From Deltaproteobacteria bacterium (GTDB lineage Bacteria; Myxococcota_A; Polyangia; Haliangiales; Haliangiaceae): a stretch of DNA of 37,086 nucleotides. Both the position numbers and the translations under genes were made by a program. The DNA is taken from the NCBI GenBank assembly GCA_019237945.1, contig JAFAOG010000357.1, positions 1-37,086 on the forward strand, in the 5' to 3' direction. Shown in pieces: positions 27,101 to 33,822 of this stretch (within the stretch, counting starts at the first letter, position 1; each line of letters starts with the position of its first letter). The notes beneath the pieces are model-generated. The model ran no database searches. It was given only the letters and a program-made list of their open reading frames with translations, and was not told the DNA's origin.

Positions 27101-27530
27101 CCTGCGTCGTCGACGTCGGGTCGATCGTCGGCGCGGTCGCCTTGACGTGAATCGTCTCGCCGCCGGCCTTCGACTGGTCGAGCTTCTGCGAGACGCTGAC
27201 GGTCTTGTTGACGCCGATGTAGATGCCACTGCGCTCGAGCGTGATGTCGGCGTAGTAGAACGTGACGAGGTACTCACCGGGCGGGAGCTCGGTGATCTTG
27301 TAGAAGCCCTTCTCGTCCGTGATCGCGGTCTGCGTCTGCGCGATCGCCGGCGACGTCACGATGACGGTGACGCCGGGGAGCGGCTCGCCCGACGCGGCGT
27401 CGGCGACGACGCCCTGGACAGCGCCGCTGGTCGCCGACTGCGCACGCGCCGAGGTGGGATGAACGAGGTGTGTACCGACGAGAGCTCCGGCCCCGGTCAG
27501 CGCTGCGATGAGTAGTTTGCGAGCGTTCAT
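24138..27530 (-). CDS. Oar-like TonB-dependent outer-membrane receptor
   Basis: The 1130-aa protein has a signal peptide (about 1-30, ending SARAQS). A carboxypeptidase-regulatory-like domain follows (about 35-115, [38 protein letters not shown]), then a plug (about 130-250, [42 protein letters not shown]). A 22-strand barrel ends in the outer-membrane signature RLGLRLTF. I see no classical TonB box; in this family the N-terminal carboxypeptidase-like domain takes its place. Oar of Myxococcus xanthus is the best-known relative and is reported to be needed for export of the PopC protease. It sits 12 nt behind the Big_5-type lipoprotein and 1.3 kb downstream of exbD in the same direction, so it is probably energised by the Ton genes beside it. 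Confidence 0.94.
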   Translation of the reverse strand: [1130 protein letters not shown]

Positions 27531-27542
27531 GGGTTCCTCGAC

Positions 27543-28736
27543 TCAGGCGCCGGTGGTGAAGGAGATGGTGATCGGCGCGGGGAGCGGCGAGCCCGCCGTA
27601 TCCTTGAGCGCCGTGCTGAACGTCAGCGTGTACATCGTGTTCGCCTGCCACATGCCCGCCGTCGGCGAGACCGTGACCTGCGAGCGGCCACCGCCGTTCG
27701 AGATCGAGACGGTGAAGCCGGTGAAGTTCGCGCCCGCCTGGGTCATCGACACCGATGCGGTGAGCGACGCCATGTCGAGCAGCGTGTTCGCCTGCAGCAC
27801 GAGCGGCTGCGTCTTGTCGGTGCCCATCACGTCGAACGTCGCCGCGAGCGTCAGCGGCGCGGTCTTGAACGAGAACGCCGAGACATCGCCCGGCGTGCAG
27901 TTCTGCGAGCACAGGTCGAGGTTGCCGGAGCAATCCGCGGTGCGGCCGCCCACCGGCGCGCAGATCTGGATGTCCGTCTTGTCGACGACGCTCGGGTCGA
28001 ACGACAGGCTGCACGTCTGGTTCGTCGGGACCGCGCCCGACGGGAAGAACACGATCGCGGGACCGATCGCCTCGATGCCGCCCATCGCCGGCGGCTGCTG
28101 ATCTCCCGACGGGTACCAGTAGCTCTTCGCGGGATCCGCCATCAGCTTCGTCGTGCCGCACGTCAGCGCGACCGAGGTCGGGATGAAGCGGTGCATGTCG
28201 GCCGCGCCGTCCTGGTTGACGTCGAGCACGCCGACCGGATCGCCCTTCGCGATCATCGTGGTGCCGATGAGGCAACCGCCGTCGAGCTGGCAGAGACAGA
28301 CCGCGTGGTCACCCGTGCAGCTTGCCTTCAACGCATCCTGCGCCACCGAGCAGTGCGCGACGTCATCCGGCGTCGCGCCGTCGGGGATCTTGTCGAACGC
28401 GCCGTCGGGACCGACGTTCGCGCGACACGAGATTTCCTCGAGGCGATTGCCCTTGAGGATCTCGTCGAACACGATGCGCAGGTGCTGGCCCGAAACGGCC
28501 GCCGACGTCACGGCGTGCTGCATGCTCGGATCGAGTCCGGGCAACGTGCCGAACGCGAAGATGCGTCCGTCGTTCTCGTTGCCCATGTTGTCGATCTGCG
28601 CTTCCGTCAGAACGACCTGCTCGATCATCGGCGGACCCGCCGGATTGAGATTCGTTGCGGACTCGGTGTCGGTGCATGCAGCGTGGAATGCCAGGCCGGC
28701 AACCACGCACGCGATCCCAAAACGGCTCGAAGTCAT
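27543..28736 (-). CDS. Cys-rich lipoprotein with C-terminal Big_5-type Ig-like domain
   Basis: The 397-aa product starts MTSSRFGIACVVAGLAFHAAC, with lipobox FHAAC. The middle part is Cys-rich (HCSVAQ, SCTGDHAVCLCQLDGGC, TADCSGNLDLCSQNC), with several Cys pairs suited to disulfides. It also holds a DVNQDGAAD loop that resembles a calcium-binding turn. The C-terminus is an Ig-like domain of the Big_5/SbsA type (MWQANTMYTLTFSTALKDTAGSPLPAPITISFTTG). It is the first gene after a good promoter and is followed by the TonB-dependent receptor after 12 nt, so it may be a surface partner of that receptor, comparable in position to SusD-like proteins. Confidence 0.85.
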   Translation of the reverse strand: MTSSRFGIACVVAGLAFHAACTDTESATNLNPAGPPMIEQVVLTEAQIDNMGNENDGRIFAFGTLPGLDPSMQHAVTSAAVSGQHLRIVFDEILKGNRLEEISCRANVGPDGAFDKIPDGATPDDVAHCSVAQDALKASCTGDHAVCLCQLDGGCLIGTTMIAKGDPVGVLDVNQDGAADMHRFIPTSVALTCGTTKLMADPAKSYWYPSGDQQPPAMGGIEAIGPAIVFFPSGAVPTNQTCSLSFDPSVVDKTDIQICAPVGGRTADCSGNLDLCSQNCTPGDVSAFSFKTAPLTLAATFDVMGTDKTQPLVLQANTLLDMASLTASVSMTQAGANFTGFTVSISNGGGRSQVTVSPTAGMWQANTMYTLTFSTALKDTAGSPLPAPITISFTTGA

Positions 28737-28786
28737 AGGCTCTCTATCCCCTTGGATGGGTGCGCCAACTGCGCAGAAATCGGCTG

Positions 28787-28816
28787 CTTGTACGATTTGT
28801 AGCGAGAACGTGTCAA
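28787..28816 (-). promoter_or_regulatory. sigma70-type promoter of the lipoprotein-receptor operon
   Basis: On the minus strand a perfect -35 box TTGACA (28811-28816), an 18-nt spacer and TACAAG as -10 (28787-28792). The expected transcription start is about 28780, some 44 nt before the ATG at 28736. Confidence 0.6.
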
Positions 28817-28842
28817 GGCGATTCCCCTGCGAGTATCACGGC

Positions 28843-28858
28843 GCACTGACGCACTGAC
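28843..28858. repeat. Tandem 8-bp direct repeat upstream of the promoter
   Basis: GCACTGAC occurs twice head-to-tail. It lies about 27 nt upstream of the -35 box, near position -70, where an activator could bind. It may equally be a chance duplication. Confidence 0.3.
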
Positions 28859-28890
28859 TCGGGTTCTCGATCTCACTCCATGGCAGCGCA

Positions 28891-29307
28891 TCATGGGTGG
28901 TCGCAGTCGCTGTCGCACCCGATGCGCAATGCCACATGCGTATCGGTCGCGACGCCGTGAATCGTATCGATGGTACTGACGACGTCGCGCCACGGTACGT
29001 GGTCGTCGAACTGCACGAATACAACGTGGACGGTTTGTCGCAGGTGACTGCGCAAGGTCGCCGGCAGGTCGGTGCCCGCCAGCTGGACCTCGGTGCCCTC
29101 GTCCTCGATGGACACGCCCAGGTCCGCGTGAACCTTGATGGTCAGCGACGGCAGCGGCTCGACGTCCGGTCCGCCCTCGCGGGGCACCTCGACCTGCTCC
29201 ATCCGCAGCATCGCCGGCAGGACGACGAGGAAGATGACGAGCAGGACGAGCAGGACGTCGATCAGCGGCGTGACATTGATCTCGGGTCCGTTTCGCGAAA
29301 GTCCCAT
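28891..29307 (-). CDS. exbD: ExbD/TolR-family proton-channel protein, copy 1
   Basis: The 138-aa protein has a short cytoplasmic N-terminus, one membrane helix with the essential proton-path Asp (INVTPLIDVLLVLLVIFLVV) and a periplasmic domain (VEVPREGG, LTIKVHADLGVSIEDEG). The C-terminus has two Cys (RIGCDSDCDHP) not seen in the other two copies. It is the last of three exbD genes, separated from copy 2 by a 104-nt gap that holds no ORF but a doubled GCAGGTCG. A protein of this class forms the stator channel with ExbB and passes proton motive force to TonB. Confidence 0.93.
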   Translation of the reverse strand: MGLSRNGPEINVTPLIDVLLVLLVIFLVVLPAMLRMEQVEVPREGGPDVEPLPSLTIKVHADLGVSIEDEGTEVQLAGTDLPATLRSHLRQTVHVVFVQFDDHVPWRDVVSTIDTIHGVATDTHVALRIGCDSDCDHP

Positions 29308-29411
29308 GGACCATCGCTAACGCACCGCGGGGTCAGCCGCGTAGCGTCACGTCATCACGCCGTGTGAGCCGCGGCGACCACGTATCGCGTCGCAGGTCGC
29401 AGGTCGCGGGC

Positions 29412-29891
29412 CTACGGTGCGGCAGGCTGGCCGGGCTGGTCTTCCTTGACCTTGAGCGCGACCTTCACTTCGTCGTGGTTGACGTCGGCGGCGAGGCTGC
29501 GGATCGAGTCCATCGTCGTGACGACGTCCTTCCACAGCACGTCCGGATCGAAGTCGACGAACACGACCTTCTCCGTGCCCTGGTGCATCGCCTCGAGCTT
29601 GGGGCGCAGCGTCTTCGCGAGGTCGACGGCCTGGATCGTCTGATCCTTGTCGCCGTCGTTGAACGTGATCTGGCCGTTCTTCTCGACCTTGACCGTCAGC
29701 ATCGACGCGTTCGGGTCAGGCATCTCGATCTCGTTGTTCAGCTTTCGCGGAACCTCGAGCGTCTCCATCTTCATCATGATCGGCATCACGACGAGGAAGA
29801 TGATCAGGAGCACGAGAAGGACATCGATCAAGGGCGTGACGTTGATGTCCGACTGGACACCGCCCTTGTTTTGGCCGGTTGACATCCCCAT
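29412..29891 (-). CDS. exbD: ExbD/TolR-family protein, copy 2
   Basis: This 159-aa protein has the helix DINVTPLIDVLLVLLIIFLVV with the channel Asp, a linker VEVPRK-like (LEVPRKLNNEIEM) and a periplasmic domain (LTVKVEKNGQITFNDGD, VVFVDFDPDVLWKDVVTTMD). It lies 4 nt after copy 3. Its Shine-Dalgarno region is the GAGGAG in the last codons of copy 3, before ATG 29891. It is close to copy 1 over the helix, so one probably arose by duplication. Confidence 0.94.
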   Translation of the reverse strand: MGMSTGQNKGGVQSDINVTPLIDVLLVLLIIFLVVMPIMMKMETLEVPRKLNNEIEMPDPNASMLTVKVEKNGQITFNDGDKDQTIQAVDLAKTLRPKLEAMHQGTEKVVFVDFDPDVLWKDVVTTMDSIRSLAADVNHDEVKVALKVKEDQPGQPAAP

Positions 29892-29895
29892 GGCG

Positions 29896-30423
29896 CTATT
29901 TCTCCTCGGAGTCTTTCGCGATGGCGAGGTCGATCTGCTGGAGCGCGAGCTCCTTGTTCAGATACGTCAGCACCGGGTAGACGTCCTTGTACGCCACGGA
30001 CTCGGCGGCCTTGATGTAGACGCGGCCGACGCCATCCGGGTTCTTGGGGGCCTTCCAGGCCGCCTCGATCTGCATGCCCATCTCTTTGAGCGTCGCTTCG
30101 TTGACCGGTCCTAGCTTGTTCTTCTCGATGAAGAGCTCGACGCCGGCATCGCACGGGAAGCCCGGAGGAGGATCCTTGGCGCAGGCGATCGAGACGACCG
30201 GCTGCATCTTGTCCTTCTCCTGCGAGTAGTTGTGCGCCTTCGGCAGGGTGACGTCATGGCCACGGCCCATGATCAGCGTCATCAGCATGAAGATGATGAG
30301 CAGCACCAGCATGACGTCGACGAGCGGCGTCACGTTGATGTCGTTCCTCACCGAGTCGACGTGCACCTTCTTGTCGGAGATGCGCCAACGGCGGTGCGGA
30401 TGTCCTGCGCGAGCGTGGCCCAC
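29896..30423 (-). CDS. exbD: ExbD/TolR-family protein, copy 3 (divergent, Cys-containing)
   Basis: The 175-aa protein (GTG 30423) is the most divergent of the three. It has a longer basic N-terminus (HPHRRWRISDKK), the helix NDINVTPLVDVMLVLLIIFMLM with the channel Asp, and a periplasmic domain with two Cys (SIACAKDPP, FPCDAGVE) in an insertion and KAAESVAYKDVYPVLTYLNK near the end. It starts 4 nt after exbB, which makes it the ExbD most tightly linked to the motor. Confidence 0.92.
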   Translation of the reverse strand: MGHARAGHPHRRWRISDKKVHVDSVRNDINVTPLVDVMLVLLIIFMLMTLIMGRGHDVTLPKAHNYSQEKDKMQPVVSIACAKDPPPGFPCDAGVELFIEKNKLGPVNEATLKEMGMQIEAAWKAPKNPDGVGRVYIKAAESVAYKDVYPVLTYLNKELALQQIDLAIAKDSEEK

Positions 30424-30427
30424 TGGA

Positions 30428-31114
30428 TTAGCCCCGGCCCTCGCGGAGGACGTAGTCGATGAACTCGCTCGACACGTCGTTCATGTCGATGACGAACTGC
30501 TCGACGCGCGACGTGAAGTAGTTGAACGACATGGCGCCGATGATCGCGACGCCGAGACCGAGCGCCGTCGACACGAGCGCTTCGGAGATCTTCGGGCCGA
30601 TCTCGTTGATCGTCACGCTGCCGCCCTTCAAGAGCTGGAACGTTCCGAGGATGCCGACGACCGTGCCGAGCAGACCGATGAACGGCGTGGCCGATGCGAC
30701 GGTACCGAGGAACGGCAGACCGCGGCGCAGGTTGCTCGTCTCGCGCTCCTTGACGCGCTCGAGCGCGCGGTTGACGGAGTCGACGAGGTCGAAGTCACCG
30801 ACGTCGTCGGGGCCTTCGGTCTTGAGCGCCTCGCGACCCTGGAGCAGCGCGGCGAGGCCGGACTCCATGACCTTCGCGACCGGGCTCTTCTGGGCACCGC
30901 GCGCCGAGTTCAGCGCGTCGTTGACCTTGTGCTGGCGGAGGTACTCGCCGAGCGCCTGGACGTAGCGGATGCTCTGATCCGCGGCCGCCCGGTACGTCAG
31001 AAGGCGTTCGGCGATCACGTAGAACATGAACACGCTCATGCCGACCATCAACACCGTGATGATCTTCACGATGATGCTCATGTTGTTCCAGATCTCTACG
31101 AGGTCGAGTCCCAT
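30428..31114 (-). CDS. exbB: ExbB/TolQ-family proton-channel protein
   Basis: The 228-aa protein has a first helix (about 14-33, IVKIITVLMVGMSVFMFYVIAERL), a cytoplasmic loop (YLRQHKVNDALNSARG) and the conserved core LPFLGTVASATPFIGLLGTVVGILGTF, followed by EALVSTALGLGVAIIGAMSFNYF. ExbB pentamers around ExbD dimers convert the proton gradient into TonB movement. The start has a fine Shine-Dalgarno (AAGGA, about 7 nt before ATG). It lies 27 nt behind tonB. Confidence 0.95.
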   Translation of the reverse strand: MGLDLVEIWNNMSIIVKIITVLMVGMSVFMFYVIAERLLTYRAAADQSIRYVQALGEYLRQHKVNDALNSARGAQKSPVAKVMESGLAALLQGREALKTEGPDDVGDFDLVDSVNRALERVKERETSNLRRGLPFLGTVASATPFIGLLGTVVGILGTFQLLKGGSVTINEIGPKISEALVSTALGLGVAIIGAMSFNYFTSRVEQFVIDMNDVSSEFIDYVLREGRG

Positions 31115-31141
31115 GGCACGTTCCTTCTTGAAGGTCCTGAC

Positions 31142-31945
31142 TTACTTCTGCGAGTAGATGAACGTCACGGCGGTGCACACGGGCACTGCCTTGCCGTTCA
31201 CGTTGTACGGCTTGTAGCGCCACGATCCCTTGATCGTGGAGAGGATCCTGCTGTCGTAGGCGCCGAAGCCGGTCGACTTCAGCATGTTGACGGACTGGAT
31301 GTCGCCAGACACCGTCAGGCACAGCTTGAAGCTGCCGATCACGCGGTCCTTGCCGGAGCGCGAGATCTCGGTCTTCGTCACGTCGTCGGGCACGATGTTC
31401 TTGTCGCCCGCGATGCGCGAGCCTTCGAGCATCGTCGGCGGAACGTTCTGCGGCGGCGCGGGAGGCGGAGGCGGAGGCGGAGGGGGCGGAGCGCCCATCA
31501 CGCCGTTGATGTCACCGCCGACGACACCGCCGACGACGCCACCCTCGACGCCACCTTCTTCACCGTTCGGATCGCCCTTGTCCTCGACCTCTTTGACTTC
31601 CTGCTTCTCGATCTTGACCGGCTGGACGATGTCCTTGACCTTGATCTTCTTCGGCGTGATCTGAACGTCGTGCGGCTTCGCGCCACCCTTGGGCGGCGGA
31701 GGCGGCGGAGGCGGCGGCGGAGCGACCGCGAGATCGATCGTCGTCTTGGGGCGATCGAGCTGCTCGATGTCCCAGATCGTCTTGATCCACATCGCGAGGA
31801 ACAGACCGACGTGGAAGATGACGGCGCCCGTCAAAAGCGGGCCGGCCCAGCGCGGCATCTTGCGGTGCTTCGCTTCCTGATAGTTCCCGAACATCGTCGG
31901 GCCAGGAGCGGCGGGTCCAGGGTCGCGGTACGGCGTGGTCGACAT
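31142..31945 (-). CDS. tonB: TonB-like energy transducer with two polyproline spacers
   Basis: The 267-aa protein has a cytoplasmic N-terminus, one helix with a His (LLTGAVIFHVGLFLAMWIKTIW, H about 44) similar in place to the functional TonB His, and two runs of ten Pro. Between them come a Lys/Glu-rich stretch (KIEKQEVKEVEDKGD) and Gly-rich repeats (GGVEGGVVGGVVGG). The C-terminal TonB domain ends GSWRYKPYNVNGKAVPVCTAVTFIY and includes two Cys. The Pro- and Lys-rich rod spans the periplasm to reach the receptor. A G-rich AAAGGAG stands about 12 nt before the ATG. Confidence 0.93.
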   Translation of the reverse strand: MSTTPYRDPGPAAPGPTMFGNYQEAKHRKMPRWAGPLLTGAVIFHVGLFLAMWIKTIWDIEQLDRPKTTIDLAVAPPPPPPPPPPKGGAKPHDVQITPKKIKVKDIVQPVKIEKQEVKEVEDKGDPNGEEGGVEGGVVGGVVGGDINGVMGAPPPPPPPPPPAPPQNVPPTMLEGSRIAGDKNIVPDDVTKTEISRSGKDRVIGSFKLCLTVSGDIQSVNMLKSTGFGAYDSRILSTIKGSWRYKPYNVNGKAVPVCTAVTFIYSQK

Positions 31946-31971
31946 GGGCAGCTTCTTCTCCTTTGGGCGAA

Positions 31972-32991
31972 TCAGCCGCCGGTCGCAGAACCCTGCGCCG
32001 GGCTAGGGGTTGGAGCGGGAGCGTCCGAGCCTTGGGCCTTCTTCGCCTCATCGCTCATAACGCGCGACGCGCGCTGGAGATCTTGTGCGGTGGCGCGGTC
32101 GAGGGCAGCAGCCCAGGACGACCCCATCGCAAGCGCGCGGAAGTTGAAGATCGAGGCCTGAAGCCCGACAAGCTTGGGGTTTTTCGGCTGTAGCTCGGCG
32201 GCCTTCTGGAGCGCGCCGATGCCGCGGTCCGCGAGCTCGACGGCCTCGGTCGAGGTCAGCGTCTTCGAATTGAGCTTGGACCACGCGACGTTACCGATGA
32301 ACTGGTAGGCGGCGACCTTCGCGGTCGGGTCGGTCGCGACGGCGGCGACCTTGAGGTACCACTCGATCGACTTGCGCCAGTCGTTGGCCTTGAGGTTGAT
32401 GCCGGCGAGCGTGCCCATGATCTCGGGGTCGTTGGGCTTGGCCTTGAGCAGGCCGTCCCAGTACTCGATCGCCTTGGGGTACTGCGACGCATCGATCCAC
32501 ACCTGCGTCATTAGGTTGCGCGTCTCGGCATCGCTGGGATGCGCCTTGAGCCACGCGCCGTAATGCGTCGCGGCAAGCTCGGCGAGCTGCGCGTCATCCA
32601 GCGTGCAGATGTCGATCTTCTCGCACTTGAAGCTCGACGCGCAGACGTTCTTCTCGTCGCACGGCGTGAACAGGGTCGAGCCCTCCTTCACGCACACCTG
32701 CTTGTTGACCGTCTTGACGCCCGGGATGTTGTCGCAAGCCGGCGTGCCACGGCGCTCGATATCGACCGTGCCTTCGAATCCCGGCTTGAACACCTTCGAG
32801 TACGCGAGCGCGAGGTTGTAGTGGATCGTCGGATCGTCCACTTCCTTGAGCGCCTTCTCGTACTCGCCGGCGGCATCGGCGAACCGCATCTCACGGAAGA
32901 GGTTGTTCCCCTTGCGATTGCGGTTGCGGCCGTCGAGCTGTTCGCAACCGAACAGCGACGCCACGAGCATCGCTACAGTGACAATGCGCAT
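31972..32991 (-). CDS. TPR-repeat lipoprotein with Cys-rich insertion, first gene of the Ton operon
   Basis: I choose ATG 32991 (MRIVTVAMLVASLFGC, lipobox LFGC), 339 aa, because the promoter upstream puts the transcript start near 33010; ATG 33006 would leave only about 4 nt of leader. TPR units appear at the start (FREMRFADAAGEYEKAL) and from about residue 145 on (AIEYWDGLLKAKPNDPEIMGTLAGI, QKAAELQPKNPKL). Between them lies a stretch with six Cys (PACDN, QVCVK, TPCDE, VCASS, KCEK, ICTLD), probably three disulfides. The C-terminus is Pro/Ser/Ala-rich. A periplasmic partner or stabiliser of the TonB-ExbB-ExbD complex is the natural guess; this is an inference from the operon only. Confidence 0.85.
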   Translation of the reverse strand: MRIVTVAMLVASLFGCEQLDGRNRNRKGNNLFREMRFADAAGEYEKALKEVDDPTIHYNLALAYSKVFKPGFEGTVDIERRGTPACDNIPGVKTVNKQVCVKEGSTLFTPCDEKNVCASSFKCEKIDICTLDDAQLAELAATHYGAWLKAHPSDAETRNLMTQVWIDASQYPKAIEYWDGLLKAKPNDPEIMGTLAGINLKANDWRKSIEWYLKVAAVATDPTAKVAAYQFIGNVAWSKLNSKTLTSTEAVELADRGIGALQKAAELQPKNPKLVGLQASIFNFRALAMGSSWAAALDRATAQDLQRASRVMSDEAKKAQGSDAPAPTPSPAQGSATGG

Positions 32992-33016
32992 CGCGGTCCG
33001 AGGCATCGGGCGCGCG

Positions 33017-33045
33017 ACTATACATAGGTGGGTAGGGGGCATCAA
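33017..33045 (-). promoter_or_regulatory. sigma70-type promoter of the Ton operon
   Basis: Minus strand: TTGATG (33040-33045), a spacer of exactly 17 nt and TATAGT (33017-33022; 5 of 6 bases of the consensus). It is the best -10 box I found in the window. The start of transcription is expected near 33010. It supports the short N-terminus chosen for the TPR lipoprotein. Confidence 0.65.
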
Positions 33046-33170
33046 CCGGCCTTCGCGGAATGGGTCTACTACGCTCCCGCAGCTCGTTGGGAGGGCGCAA
33101 ACGTGACACTGCCTGACGACCTGCGCGTGCGCTTTCGCAGTCGCGTCGCATTTGCACTTCAAGTGCCTCA

Positions 33171-33794
33171 TCACATGACAGCGAAGGTGATGCCGATCGA
33201 GTAGTTGTCGATGTCGTCCTGGTCGCTGGCCGCGGCCTCCAGGCCCACCGATTTCTGCTCGACGCAGCTCTTCGTTGCATCCACGGCATCACCGGTGACA
33301 TCGCGCAGCTGATATGCGGCCGACGTCACGGTCAGCTTGTGGTCCTTGATCGCCACGAAGATCGTGCCTTCGAGGCGCGGATGCTCGCCGCGCGCTTCCT
33401 TCGGCAAGTCCTTCGCGCAATCCGCGAGGACGCCGCGAACCTTCTGCGCGACCTCGGCGGTCAGCCCCGACGGCAGCTGGCGCGTGTTCGGGCGGTGGAT
33501 GTTCGGCGGGACATCGAGTGGGGCGTTGCTGCCCGCGCGGTGATCGCGCACGCGCACGTCGCCGATCGTGTACTCGTTCGCCGAGCCGGGCGGCGGCACC
33601 GGCTTCGTGTTGTCGACGTTGCTCGGCAAGCTCGGCCGCGACGACGTGTCGGGCGTGCTCGGCGGCTGCGTGCTCGCGGTCGTGTCGGTCGCCGAGCCCG
33701 TCGTTGCCTTGTCGCTCGGCTTCTCCTTGCGGAACATCAGCCAGCCGCCGATCGCCAGCGCGATCGCGGCCACGATCAACAGGACACGGTTCAT
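33171..33794 (-). CDS. Membrane-anchored periplasmic protein of unknown function
   Basis: ATG 33794 (MNRVLLIVAAIALAIGGWLMF) gives 207 aa; the track start lies inside birA. An N-terminal helix is followed by a Thr/Ser/Pro-rich linker of about 50 residues (TTGSATDTTAST, PSTPDTSSRP) and a C-terminal domain (about 100-207) with GVLADCAKDLPKEARG and ATKSCVEQK, whose two Cys could pair, and FVAIKDHKLTVTSAAYQL. The C-terminal domain faintly resembles energy-transducer-type C-terminal domains of the AgmX/TonB kind, but I would not name it. It lies 28 nt behind birA and is likely cotranscribed. Confidence 0.72.
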   Translation of the reverse strand: MNRVLLIVAAIALAIGGWLMFRKEKPSDKATTGSATDTTASTQPPSTPDTSSRPSLPSNVDNTKPVPPPGSANEYTIGDVRVRDHRAGSNAPLDVPPNIHRPNTRQLPSGLTAEVAQKVRGVLADCAKDLPKEARGEHPRLEGTIFVAIKDHKLTVTSAAYQLRDVTGDAVDATKSCVEQKSVGLEAAASDQDDIDNYSIGITFAVM

Positions 33795-33822
33795 GCCCTT
33801 GGTACTAGCACGGCGGTCGCGG

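Noticed and set aside
24660-27515. A 951-aa ORF on plus, antisense to the TonB-dependent receptor
   Set aside because: Its Arg/Val/Asp/Leu-rich translation is the typical shadow of a GC-rich gene; the minus strand has a full receptor with domain motifs and an outer-membrane end.
31110-31128. TGGCACG followed by TTCTT as a sigma54 promoter on plus
   Set aside because: The -12 element lacks the TTGC core and the site points antisense to exbB/tonB with no gene ahead of it.
31688-31730. GGCGGAGGC-type runs as a minisatellite
   Set aside because: They only encode the polyproline spacers of TonB and have no independent repeat structure.
33154-33166. GCACTTCAAGTGC as a terminator after the 33171-33794 gene
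   Set aside because: Only four usable base pairs around a 5-nt loop and no T-run follow on the minus strand.
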